A DNA stretch of 64,000 nucleotides from CBDCWT01 sp965223305 (GTDB lineage Bacteria; Planctomycetota; Planctomycetia; Pirellulales; Pirellulaceae), in assembly GCA_965223305.1 (NCBI GenBank), contig CBDCWT010000016.1, positions 227,022 through 291,021 of the forward strand, given 5' to 3'. The translations under genes and the position numbers were made by a program. The notes below the pieces were generated by a model. It was not told the origin of the DNA. It did no database searches and worked only from the letters and a program-made list of their open reading frames with translations. Of this stretch, positions 34,998 to 45,976 are shown piece after piece. How positions within the stretch are numbered: position 1 is the stretch's first letter; each line of letters starts with the position of its first letter.

Positions 34998-37148
34998 TCA
35001 ATTGGTCCCCGCGATGTCTGGCGACTCTGGTGCCTCCAAGAGGTCTTCGTCCTCTTGCGGTTGTGCCGGATTCAAACGATCACCAAGTAACTTGCCTTGC
35101 CAGCAAAACTGAACGGTGAACGTGTACTTGTCCACATTGAACTGAGGTGGATTGTCTGCGCTCACCCCTTCTCCGGCCCGGTAGTCCGGGTTGTCAATCG
35201 CGTCGGACGTCCATGTGGCAGCCGTCTCGGAGAGGATCGGATAGCTGATCCCGAGCTCTTCCATGGTAAAGACTTTCGTGTTGCCCCGGTTATCGATAGG
35301 CAGTTCGACTTCACCGTGAGCCAAGTTGTACAGCAGCGTATTCCGAACGTGATCCGCGCCATTACTGTAACTGCCGATCTTGTAGTAGTGGTAACCGCTC
35401 AGCTCGATCACCCAGCCTGGACCCGTTGGCTTGTCTTCTTCGACCTCCTCTCCGGGAGCCAAAATCGGCGGAGTCCCAGCCGCCACCTCCTCCTCATCTT
35501 CGGCCGTTCCAGCGGGGTTATTGATCGCGTCGAAATGCCGTTTCAACTCGCCGTACTGACGCTTGACCTGGCCCTTGTCGTACCAGCCGGACGCCAAGTC
35601 GGGGAAGTACTGCGATTCCACTTTCTCTATATGCAGTTCCAATCGCTCGTTGATCGGCTTTGTTTTGTAGTCGACAAAGGTCCCGTGCTCCACACCTTCT
35701 GTCGAGGGCAGCGCATGATCGATGGCTTTGAGCAACTCCAGCCAAAGCAGACGGCGATCTCCGGCGCCGACCACTTCTTCACCAACACTTTCCAGAAAAC
35801 TCATCGTCCTTGTCAGCGTGGCGTGCCGCCCCTGAAACCGTCCGGCCTCGTCACTAGCAGACTGCGCCTCCTGTTTGGCGGTTTCCCAAGTCACGTTGTC
35901 TTCTTCGCGATCGTCCTTGACGCTGGACCAAACGTTGTAGTTGAACACGAAGTTCAGCGCGAAAGCCAACATCAAGGCACCCACGGACGCCACGGCCCAA
36001 GGCTTCTTCGAGCGAATCATCCGCTGGGTGGCAATCTCCTGCGGCAGCAGACTCGTGTGCAGCTGGCCTTGCTCGAGAGCTTGAATGCAAAGCCCGTAGC
36101 AAACACCGTAGGCTAATTGGTTGTCAACAAACGCAGGAGACGAAACGACCGACGAACCAGTCAAGCGACTGAAAGAATCAAAGTGGATGACTTCGTAACC
36201 CAGGTTCTTAGCCACGTACTGCTGAAGCCCGGGAAGCTTGACCGTATTCCCCAACAGCACCACACCGCGAATCTTCGCGTTTCGGTCGATTCCCTGGAAG
36301 TAGCCGATGGACCGTTGAACTTCCGTCACGACGTCGTTGAAGATCGGTCGCATTGCCTGAAAGACGGTCTTCGGGTCTTCCGCCTGCCGGGCATTCCGCT
36401 TCAAGTGCTCCGCCTTGGCGAAAGTCAGCTTCATCTCCTTGGTGAGCTGTTTCGTGAAATGGTTGCCGCCCAGCGGGATACTCCGTTGCCATACCCGGAA
36501 TCCGTTGGTAATGACCAAGTCCGTCGCGTCGGTGCCCATGGACATCACAACGATCGAAGCGGGTGGATCGTCCGGGTCGAACAGTTCCGGATCCGGCAGC
36601 TCGGCAGCAAGCAGATCGTAGGTGATAAAGTTGTAGATGCTGAGCGGGGCCAGTTGGACAATGTCGACTTCGATGTCCTGGTCTCTAAAGGGAGCCAGGG
36701 CGCGATAGACTTGGTCCCGTTTCATGGCAAACAGGCCCACTTCGGAGTCGATGGCGAACCCATCGACTTCCTGTCCACCAGCCATCTTCTGAAAGTCCCA
36801 CACGACCTCTTCGATCGGAAACGGGATCTGCTGGCGGGCCTCGTAGCGGACAATATCAGGGATTCGCTTGACGTCGACCGGCGGGGGCTTGAAGAACTTG
36901 GCAAGACCGCTTTGGCCCGAAACGGACATCGCCACGCGGCAGCGGCGTGTGTCGTTTCGCGACAGGAACTGCTCTAGTGCTTCACGAATCAGCTCCTCGG
37001 GGTCGGCCTCGGGCTGGCTGAGGATTTTGGGATACTCGATATAGTCGAATGCATCAGCGACAATGTCGTCTCCGTCCATTTGGCAGCGGAGGGCCTTCAG
37101 AGCACACTGGCCGACATCGATACCCCAAACCTGACTCGCTCTCGCCAT
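34998..37148 (-). CDS. PilM-like actin-fold ATPase fused to a PilN-like membrane part
   Basis: 716 residues. Residues 1-350 match PilM: VWGIDVGQCALKALRC, VAMSVSGQSGLAKFFKPPPVD, RYEARQQIPFPIEEVVWDFQ, and later VVLLGNTVKLPGLQQYVAKNLGYEV. A transmembrane helix follows near residues 388-406 (VASVGALMLAFALNFVFNY) with a helical periplasmic region and a C-terminal domain, so the usual separate PilN seems to be joined to PilM in one chain. PilM/PilN form the inner-membrane alignment platform of type IV pili. ATG 37148 has GAAGGAAG upstream. It is the first gene of the operon. Confidence 0.85.
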   Translation of the reverse strand: MARASQVWGIDVGQCALKALRCQMDGDDIVADAFDYIEYPKILSQPEADPEELIREALEQFLSRNDTRRCRVAMSVSGQSGLAKFFKPPPVDVKRIPDIVRYEARQQIPFPIEEVVWDFQKMAGGQEVDGFAIDSEVGLFAMKRDQVYRALAPFRDQDIEVDIVQLAPLSIYNFITYDLLAAELPDPELFDPDDPPASIVVMSMGTDATDLVITNGFRVWQRSIPLGGNHFTKQLTKEMKLTFAKAEHLKRNARQAEDPKTVFQAMRPIFNDVVTEVQRSIGYFQGIDRNAKIRGVVLLGNTVKLPGLQQYVAKNLGYEVIHFDSFSRLTGSSVVSSPAFVDNQLAYGVCYGLCIQALEQGQLHTSLLPQEIATQRMIRSKKPWAVASVGALMLAFALNFVFNYNVWSSVKDDREEDNVTWETAKQEAQSASDEAGRFQGRHATLTRTMSFLESVGEEVVGAGDRRLLWLELLKAIDHALPSTEGVEHGTFVDYKTKPINERLELHIEKVESQYFPDLASGWYDKGQVKRQYGELKRHFDAINNPAGTAEDEEEVAAGTPPILAPGEEVEEDKPTGPGWVIELSGYHYYKIGSYSNGADHVRNTLLYNLAHGEVELPIDNRGNTKVFTMEELGISYPILSETAATWTSDAIDNPDYRAGEGVSADNPPQFNVDKYTFTVQFCWQGKLLGDRLNPAQPQEDEDLLEAPESPDIAGTN

Positions 37149-37305
37149 AAGTTCTTCCTTCGTGTGCAGATGGGAAAACCTGCTGTCACAGGCGCACGAT
37201 GAACTGCCGCAGAATCGGGCGACTTCTCGTGGCCACAGACGAGTGACAACTAAGTGCGCAAAAGAGTTTAAAAGAAGCCTGCAACCCCTGTGTTTGACCT
37301 ATTCA

Positions 37306-37335
37306 ATCGTACTGGCCCCCTCTTCCCATTGTCAA
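37306..37335 (-). promoter_or_regulatory. Possible sigma-70 promoter of the pilM-led operon
   Basis: On the minus strand, a perfect TTGACA (37335-37330) is followed after 18 bases by TACGAT (37311-37306). This gives a leader of about 150 bases before ATG 37148. Confidence 0.5.
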
Positions 37336-37374
37336 GGTTTCGAGTGCCCCGATTCGGGGGTAGGATCCGTAGAA

Positions 37375-40173
37375 ATGAGCTATCAGGAACTGGTCATTCT
37401 GCTCCCCTGCCACAGTTTGGAGGACTTTCCCCAGCATCACGAGGGAGAAGAAGCAGATGGACTCTTGGCAGGCTGGACGGCACTCTGGCACCCCCAGCTG
37501 TTAGCCCCCCTCTCGCAGGGGCCCAGCTGGTGCCGCGCGGATGATCCGCCCGAGTCGCTGGTGGGCAAGCTCGTGGTGATTCCCTCGGTGAGCGTGCGGG
37601 AGCTGCCGGCCGAGTTCTCGGACCGTCTTTCGGCTGAGGAAGCCTGTGTCATTCAGGGTGAGCGGGACCGCAGGGCCATTCTGGACCGCGCCTTGTCGGC
37701 AGCGGGAATCCGGGGCGACCAGGAATTGGATCTGGCTGCCGACTTCCTGGCCTTGGGATACTGCTACCTGCAGATGCAGCTGCTCACTCGCCAAATGCGA
37801 TACTCGAGCAACTTGGACGAGGGCCACTTCTTCCGCCAGCTGTTGGCCGCAGCTCAGGCGGCGGTGGCGAGCGATCACGAAACCGCCACCGGCAAGCTGA
37901 CCGCTTGCTTCGACATGCTGGCCGAGGAACGCGACCACTACTATTCGGTGGACGCCTATCTGCTCGACCTGACACTCATCGAACCCGGTTGCAGCTTCGA
38001 GCGACTTCAGAGCGAGCTGGCTGCGGGAGGTGCCATCAACCTGTTGGCATCGGCAACGACCCTGGCCGGCCTGCCGGCTGAACTCATCGCCGCCGTCCAG
38101 CAACGTCTGTCTGTGGGAAGCATCGGTCTGGTGGGAGGGGAGCAGTGCGAGGGAGCGACGCCGTTGCTCTCGTGCGAGACGATCCTGGCCGGCTTCAAGC
38201 AGGGCGCTCAAACCTACCAGTCGCTGCTAGGGCAGCAGCCGGAAATCTTCGGCCGTCGACGATTCGGCTTGTCGCCGCTGTTGCCGCAGCTGCTGGACAA
38301 ACTCGGTTATCGTGGGGCACTCCATTTCACGCTGGACGATGGTCGCTTCCCGCTGGGGACGCAGGCGAAGACTCGTTGGGAAGGTTGCGATGGTTCGGCG
38401 GTTGATGCAATCGCCAAAGTGCCGCTGGACGCGACACGACCGGAGACCTTCTTGGGTTTCGCTCACCGGCTGGGCGAGTCGATGGACATGGACCACGTTT
38501 CTACGCTCTGCCTCGCGCACTGGTCGGGAAGCCCCAGCGTCTGGTACGACGATCTCCGCCGATGCGGCCGATTTGGCAATGCCCTGGGCCGGTTTGTGAC
38601 GCTGGACGAGTATTTTCGGGAAACGTACATGCCCGGACATGTGGATCGCTTCGAAGCTGATCGCTATCGGTCACCGTACCTGCAACAGGCGATCGGGCGT
38701 GGTGCACCGAACGCACTCTCCGAGCAGATTCAGTACTGGACTGAGCAAGCCGAGGCCGTTCGGCAGAGCGGACTTGCCATGCTGGCGGCTGCCCTCGAAC
38801 CCGCGAAGTCGGACACTGCAAGTGACCCCGACTCGCAAAGACCCTGCTCCGGCGAGACGCTGGACGCGTTGACGAACACGGTTGTCCGCCACCTCCCCCG
38901 TTGCGAGTCAAGCCAAGACGCCTACCTGGTGGTCAACCCCGCCGCGGGCGCCCGTCGGCTGTTGCTCGACGTGTCGGGTTTGGAAAAGTTACCGGACGTA
39001 GGTCACACGATCCTAGCAGCCGCCGAGTCGGCAACCACGAAGACGGCGGTGGTCGACGTGCCTGGCATGGGGTTCACCTGGGTCGAGTCGGGCAATGGGA
39101 CGGCGCCCGGCCAGTCGACAGAGCCGCCGCTGGCCGAGGATCTGAGCGGTCGGGATGGGGTCGTGGTGCTGCGAAATGAGTATTTGGAGGCCTTTATCAA
39201 CCCGGAAACAGGTGCCCTCCAGTCGCTCAAGGACTATCAGCGGCGCACGAACCGTCTCTCCCAACAAGTCGCTTTCCGCCGCGCCGGGCCGCGCAGCCGC
39301 GGCGCGCGACTCGCAGCAAGCTACTCGAGAATGGTCGCGGACGAAATCGACCTCGTACGCTCAGACGCGGTGGTCGGAGAAGTGGTTGCTCGCGGCCGGC
39401 TGGTGGGTGACGCCGGTGACGTTGAAGGGAGATTCGAGCAGACTTTTCGGGTCCAACGCGGCAGCCGTCTGCTGGAGCTTGAGGTGGCCCTCGAGGTGGG
39501 TGAGGAACCGGCGGCCGACCCTTGGCAGAGTTACTATGCCAGCCGCTTCGCCTGGGCTGACGAGACGGCGCAACTCTATCGCGACGTCCACGAGACGCGC
39601 CAGTCGACGGACGCCAAGCGCTTTGAAGCACCGCACTACGTGGAGATAGACTTGGGGGAAACCCGGACCGCCATCCTGACCGGCGGGCTCGCTTATCATC
39701 GTCGGGCGGGGTTCCGGATGCTCGATACCCTGTTAATCGTGCGGGGCGAAGAGCAGCGGCGGTTTCGGATCGGCATCGGAGTCGACTTGCCTAACCCGTT
39801 AGCCTATGCCCATCAGTTGCTGGCTCCGCCTATAAGCGCAGTGTGCGTCGGAGCCGCCCCGACCTCCTCGCCCACCGGCTGGCTGTTTCATTTTGACAAC
39901 AAGCACGTGGCGGTCACCTCTTGGAACCCGCTGTTTGAAGCCGGTCGCCTGGTCGGCGCGCGGCTGCGTGTTCTGGAGACAGGCGGCAAGGCGATCCGTA
40001 CGAAACTGAGCTGTTTTCGCCCGTTCCACTGCTGCCGCCGACTCGACTTCCGGGGACGCTCGTTAGGCGATTGTCGCGTGGAAGACGGACAGATTCACTT
40101 GGAACTTGCGTCTTGCGAATGGTGCGAGTTTGAGCTGCGTTGGTATGAGCCGGCCGAGGACAAAGGGAAGTAA
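37375..40173 (+). CDS. Large GH38-like (alpha-mannosidase-type) protein, function unassigned
   Basis: 932 residues from ATG 37375; the frame is open to 37162, but that stretch holds the divergent promoter region. No signal peptide. The first ~400 residues have a barrel-like pattern (ELVILLPCHSLEDF, FDMLAEERDHYYSVDAYLLDLTLIEPG, LSPLLPQLLDKLGYRGALHFTLDD), reminiscent of GH38/GH57 catalytic domains. The C-terminal half begins VVLRNEYLEAFINPETGALQSLKD and continues as a beta-rich region, as in GH38 proteins. I could not identify the catalytic Asp with confidence, so enzymatic activity is uncertain. It ends 5 bases before cmk and is probably co-transcribed with cmk-plsC. Confidence 0.55.
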   Translation: MSYQELVILLPCHSLEDFPQHHEGEEADGLLAGWTALWHPQLLAPLSQGPSWCRADDPPESLVGKLVVIPSVSVRELPAEFSDRLSAEEACVIQGERDRRAILDRALSAAGIRGDQELDLAADFLALGYCYLQMQLLTRQMRYSSNLDEGHFFRQLLAAAQAAVASDHETATGKLTACFDMLAEERDHYYSVDAYLLDLTLIEPGCSFERLQSELAAGGAINLLASATTLAGLPAELIAAVQQRLSVGSIGLVGGEQCEGATPLLSCETILAGFKQGAQTYQSLLGQQPEIFGRRRFGLSPLLPQLLDKLGYRGALHFTLDDGRFPLGTQAKTRWEGCDGSAVDAIAKVPLDATRPETFLGFAHRLGESMDMDHVSTLCLAHWSGSPSVWYDDLRRCGRFGNALGRFVTLDEYFRETYMPGHVDRFEADRYRSPYLQQAIGRGAPNALSEQIQYWTEQAEAVRQSGLAMLAAALEPAKSDTASDPDSQRPCSGETLDALTNTVVRHLPRCESSQDAYLVVNPAAGARRLLLDVSGLEKLPDVGHTILAAAESATTKTAVVDVPGMGFTWVESGNGTAPGQSTEPPLAEDLSGRDGVVVLRNEYLEAFINPETGALQSLKDYQRRTNRLSQQVAFRRAGPRSRGARLAASYSRMVADEIDLVRSDAVVGEVVARGRLVGDAGDVEGRFEQTFRVQRGSRLLELEVALEVGEEPAADPWQSYYASRFAWADETAQLYRDVHETRQSTDAKRFEAPHYVEIDLGETRTAILTGGLAYHRRAGFRMLDTLLIVRGEEQRRFRIGIGVDLPNPLAYAHQLLAPPISAVCVGAAPTSSPTGWLFHFDNKHVAVTSWNPLFEAGRLVGARLRVLETGGKAIRTKLSCFRPFHCCRRLDFRGRSLGDCRVEDGQIHLELASCEWCEFELRWYEPAEDKGK

Positions 40174-40178
40174 GCCGT

Positions 40179-40850
<672 letters not shown>

Positions 40851-40858
40851 GAGCTGCG

Positions 40859-41497
40859 ATGTCGCGTTCGGTCAGCCAACGACTGGGGTACTCTGCCATC
40901 CGGGTATTCGCCCGGTTGTATGGGGTCGCCTTGTTCCGTCTGCGGTGTTTTGGACGCGAGCACATACCGGCATCGGGCGCGGTGCTGGTGTGCGCCAACC
41001 ATCAAAGCTTTCTTGACCCGGTGCTGGTTGGACTGGCATTTAATTGCCGATTGAACTATTTGGCGCGCGCGTCACTCTTCCAAGTTCCGCTGCTGCGTGG
41101 GCTGATTCGTTTTTTGGATGCGATCCCCATTGATCGCGACGGGCTGGGCATCTCTGGGTTGCGCGAATCACTGCGAAGGATCCGCCGCGGCGAGATGGTG
41201 TTGATCTTTCCCGAAGGGACGCGGACCGCCGACGGCACGGTCGGAGAGCTCGAGCCAGGGTTTTGTGCGCTCGCGCGGCGCGGCAAGGTGACACTGTTAC
41301 CAGTGGGCATCGACGGCGCTTTCGATTCCTGGCCACGCGGGGCTGTTTTTCCTCGGCTCAGCGTGATCCACGTCTGTGTCGGCGAGCCAGTCGCAGCAGA
41401 GTTTGTTGGTGCGGCCAGCAACGAGCTGCTGGTCGAGGAGCTCGAGCAACGTATTCGTCGCTGTTTCGAGAGGGCGCGGGCCGGGCGGCGGCGGTGA
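40859..41497 (+). CDS. plsC: 1-acyl-sn-glycerol-3-phosphate acyltransferase
   Basis: 212 residues. The acyltransferase block I NHQSFLDP (HX4D) holds the catalytic His and Asp; block III is FPEGTRTADG and block IV is LPVGIDGA. The N-terminal region is amphipathic. It makes phosphatidic acid from lysophosphatidic acid and acyl-ACP or acyl-CoA at the inner membrane. It lies 8 bases after cmk, and a gap of 265 bases to rpsA probably holds the rpsA promoter. Confidence 0.92.
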   Translation: MSRSVSQRLGYSAIRVFARLYGVALFRLRCFGREHIPASGAVLVCANHQSFLDPVLVGLAFNCRLNYLARASLFQVPLLRGLIRFLDAIPIDRDGLGISGLRESLRRIRRGEMVLIFPEGTRTADGTVGELEPGFCALARRGKVTLLPVGIDGAFDSWPRGAVFPRLSVIHVCVGEPVAAEFVGAASNELLVEELEQRIRRCFERARAGRRR

Positions 41498-41762
41498 GTC
41501 ATCTGCGCCTCCGGCCGACTCTCAGTCAGACCTGCTTGACCGTTGCCCAGCTCGCAACAAGCCGGCCTGCCTTCGATCTCCAACCACCAGGCGCTGCGTG
41601 TGCCGTTGTCGCTGCGCCTGAATTCTGTTAGAGTTGCGCGGTTCGTTTTGCTCGTGGCGGCCCGCCGGTCTCAGCCCACTTAGGTGACGAGCTGGAGCAG
41701 GGTCCTCTACGCCGGCAAATTCCACTTGTTTACTCTCACCCAGTAGTCACTTTTGCAAACCT

Positions 41763-43571
<1,809 letters not shown>

Positions 43572-43592
43572 CGGCCGGTTTAGTAGGGTTGC

Positions 43593-44332
43593 CCGGAAGG
43601 TAGCATGCTCAGCTCACAAATCAGCCGGAATGCGTTAGCATCCGGTTTGTGAACCGTGGGCTAACGCCGGCTAACGCCCAGCGGCTGATTTGGCAGCCGC
43701 GGCGGATGTGGCAGCATTACCGTCAACACACCGTGGGTGTTTTGCACGACGGACTAACGCTCCAGGCAGCGCCAGGCAAACGACCATCCTGTTGATCATG
43801 TAAATCCTGTCAAACAAACGAACAAGACAGGATCAACAGGATGAACAGGATCAAGAGGCGGCTCCGCAGAAGATGCCTGTCGCACTCTTTCACCACTGCC
43901 AACAACCGGACCGGAAAGTGGCATGCTCAGCTCACAATCAGCCGGAATGCGTTAGCATCCGGTTTGTGAACTGTGGGCTAACGCCCAGCGGCGGATGTGG
44001 CATCCGCGGCGGATGTGGCAGCATTACCGTCAACACACCGTGGGTGTTTTGCACGACGGACTAACGCTCCAGGCAGTGCCAGGCAAACGACCATCCTGTT
44101 GATCATGTAAATCCTGTCAACAAACGAACAAGACAGGATCAACAGGATGAACAGGATCAAGAGGCGGCTCTGCAGAGGATGCCTGCCGCACTTCTTCACC
44201 ACTGCAACAACCGGACCGGAAAGTGGTACGCTCGGCTCACAAATCAGCCGGAATGCGTTAGCATCCGGTTTGTCAACCGTGGGCTAACGCCCAGCGGCTG
44301 ATTTGGCAGCCGCGGCGGATGTGGCAGCATTA
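43593..44332. repeat. Three-unit tandem repeat between rpsA and the sigma-70 gene
   Basis: Units start with CCGGAARGTRGCATGCTC at 43593 (about 318 bases), 43911 (about 305) and 44216 (truncated, about 117). Each full unit has an AATCAGCCG palindrome, a CCGTGGGTGTTTTGCACGAC stretch, and an ATCCTGTTGATC.../GACAGGATCAACAGG hairpin. The whole 980-base gap 43572-44554 holds no supported gene. Confidence 0.8.
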
Positions 44333-44554
44333 CCCGTCGCCACCCCAGGAGCGCTGGACAACTGGGAGATCTTGTTGTCGCCGCAGTCGCGCCCGTTTCT
44401 TCGTTAATGCCCGAAGCGTGTGTATATCTCGCGCAGTACATCGGGGGCGACCAGAACCTGTAGAAAGTCACACGGGGCCGTCGATAAGTTCCCTTGTCCC
44501 TGGGGAACCTCCCGCAGTTCGCTCCGTAAAAATCTATCTGGATCATTGGTGACC

Positions 44555-45457
44555 ATGGCTCGCAATCCATCGAACAACACCCTTGCTTCAGCGCGATCCA
44601 GAAAATCGTCAGCGTCGCGCAAATCCAATTCCTCTGTGCAAACACCTCTGGAGACTTATCTACGAGAAATCAACGAAACGCCATTATTGTCGGCCGAGGA
44701 GGAACAGGAACTAGCCGATCGGATTGGTCAAGGTGACGTCCGCGCACGAGATCAGATGGTACGAGCGAACTTGCGGTTGGTCGTCAATATCGCTCGTGGT
44801 TACACCGGAAAAGGACTCAGCTTGCCTGACTTGATCGAAGAAGGAAACCTCGGCTTGTTACGCGCCGTAGAAGGCTTCGATCCAACTGTGGGAACGCGAT
44901 TCAGCACCTACGCGAGCTATTGGATCAAACAGTCGATCAAGCGGGCCCTGATCAACTCCGCCAAGACCATCCGCATTCCCGCCTACATGGTAGAACTTCT
45001 CTCGAAGTGGAGGCGTGCCAATGCACGGCTCAGCGAGGAGCTCGGCCGGACGCCAACTCCCGAAGAAGTCGCCCGCGTGCTGGGCCTGCCCAAGAAAAAG
45101 CTGCCGATTATCAAAAAGGCGATCCGCATCTACAACTCAACGCCGCAGACCGACCAAGCAGAAGCCGGCTGGTCACTCGGCGAAATCGTGATGGATGAGC
45201 GGATGAAGAGTCCAGAAGACGAGCTGGTCGAACACGACGTACTCAAACACGTCATGGGAATGCTCGAGACTATGGACACCCGGGAAGCCACCGTGCTCCG
45301 CATGCGGTTCGGCTTGGACGACATGGAACCGCACACGCTCAAAGAGATCGGAGAGCAGCTCGGCCTGACTCGAGAGCGGGTCCGCCAAATCGAGACGGAA
45401 GCTCTCCAGAAGCTGGGCGAGGGACTTGAAGATCCCCGCGATCGCGAACACGGCTAG
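44555..45457 (+). CDS. RpoD-type sigma-70 factor
   Basis: 300 residues from ATG 44555; the open frame extends upstream without a family match. It lacks region 1.1. A basic, Ser-rich N-terminus is followed by region 1.2 (PLETYLREINETPLLSAEEEQELADRI), region 2 (MVRANLRLVVNIARGYTGKGLSLPDLIEEGNLGLLRAVEGFDP, FSTYASYWIKQSIKRAL), region 3 (WRRANARLSEELGRTPTPEEVARVL) and region 4 (VLRMRFGLDDMEPHTLKEIGEQLGLTRERVRQIETEAL). Region 2.4 and region 4.2 are like those of primary factors, so it should read standard -35/-10 promoters such as those listed here. The short form resembles group 2 factors; another RpoD may exist elsewhere. Confidence 0.93.
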   Translation: MARNPSNNTLASARSRKSSASRKSNSSVQTPLETYLREINETPLLSAEEEQELADRIGQGDVRARDQMVRANLRLVVNIARGYTGKGLSLPDLIEEGNLGLLRAVEGFDPTVGTRFSTYASYWIKQSIKRALINSAKTIRIPAYMVELLSKWRRANARLSEELGRTPTPEEVARVLGLPKKKLPIIKKAIRIYNSTPQTDQAEAGWSLGEIVMDERMKSPEDELVEHDVLKHVMGMLETMDTREATVLRMRFGLDDMEPHTLKEIGEQLGLTRERVRQIETEALQKLGEGLEDPRDREHG

Positions 45458-45477
45458 CCGCCGCCGCTGTCCGAATC

Positions 45478-45955
45478 GTAGCCGAACTCGCCAGAGTTTG
45501 GCCAGAGGTAGCCGAACTCGCCAACAGGTAGCCGAACTCGCCAGAGTTTGGCCAACAGGATGAAGGGGCGGCTCCATCGGACCAGAACGTGGCATGCTCA
45601 GCCCACAAATCAGCCGGAATGCGTTAGCCCGGATTATTCATGAAGATCGTCGCGAGAGGTTGTAAGTACGTTCGTGGCAAGGAAGGCGAGCAATTTCTTC
45701 CGCAGGCGTATTGAAGCAATACGTCGAGGGAGAATTGTAAAGCATGACGAAGCCACGGATGGACTTACGACCTCGCAGCAGATCGCTCATGAATAATTCG
45801 GGTTAGCATCCGGTTTGTGAACCGTGGGCTAACGCCCAGCGGCTAATTTGGAGCGTAGCCGAACTCACCAGAGTTTGGCCGAATCGGGCAGGTCCACCAA
45901 ACCAAATTCTGGCGAATTCGGCTTCTTTGTCCAAATTCTGGCGAATTCGGCTACA
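45478..45955. repeat. Hairpin cluster with an AATCAGCCG palindrome split by a MITE
   Basis: Units GCCGAACTCGCCAGAGTTTGGC occur repeatedly at 45480-45555 and again near 45857 and 45905-45955. The palindrome 45608-45848 is interrupted after GCGTTAG by the family A element and resumes at CATCCGG. Confidence 0.75.
45628..45802 (-). mobile_element. MITE-like element, family A, copy 3 (nested)
   Basis: The 175-base element lies within an AATCAGCCG palindromic repeat. TTAG is present on both sides (45624-45627 and 45803-45806), while the empty repeat (for example 43619-43690) has TTAG once in GCGTTAGCATCC. This shows insertion with a 4-bp target duplication. Confidence 0.9.
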
Positions 45956-45976
45956 AGAGTTGGCGGGCTGCTCCGA

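Noticed and set aside
35097..36116. 339-codon plus-strand open frame inside the pilM region
   Set aside because: Antisense shadow of the PilM-like gene; no SD or family features.
43593..44332. CRISPR array
   Set aside because: The repeat units are over 300 bases, directly adjacent and without unique spacers; no cas genes are present.
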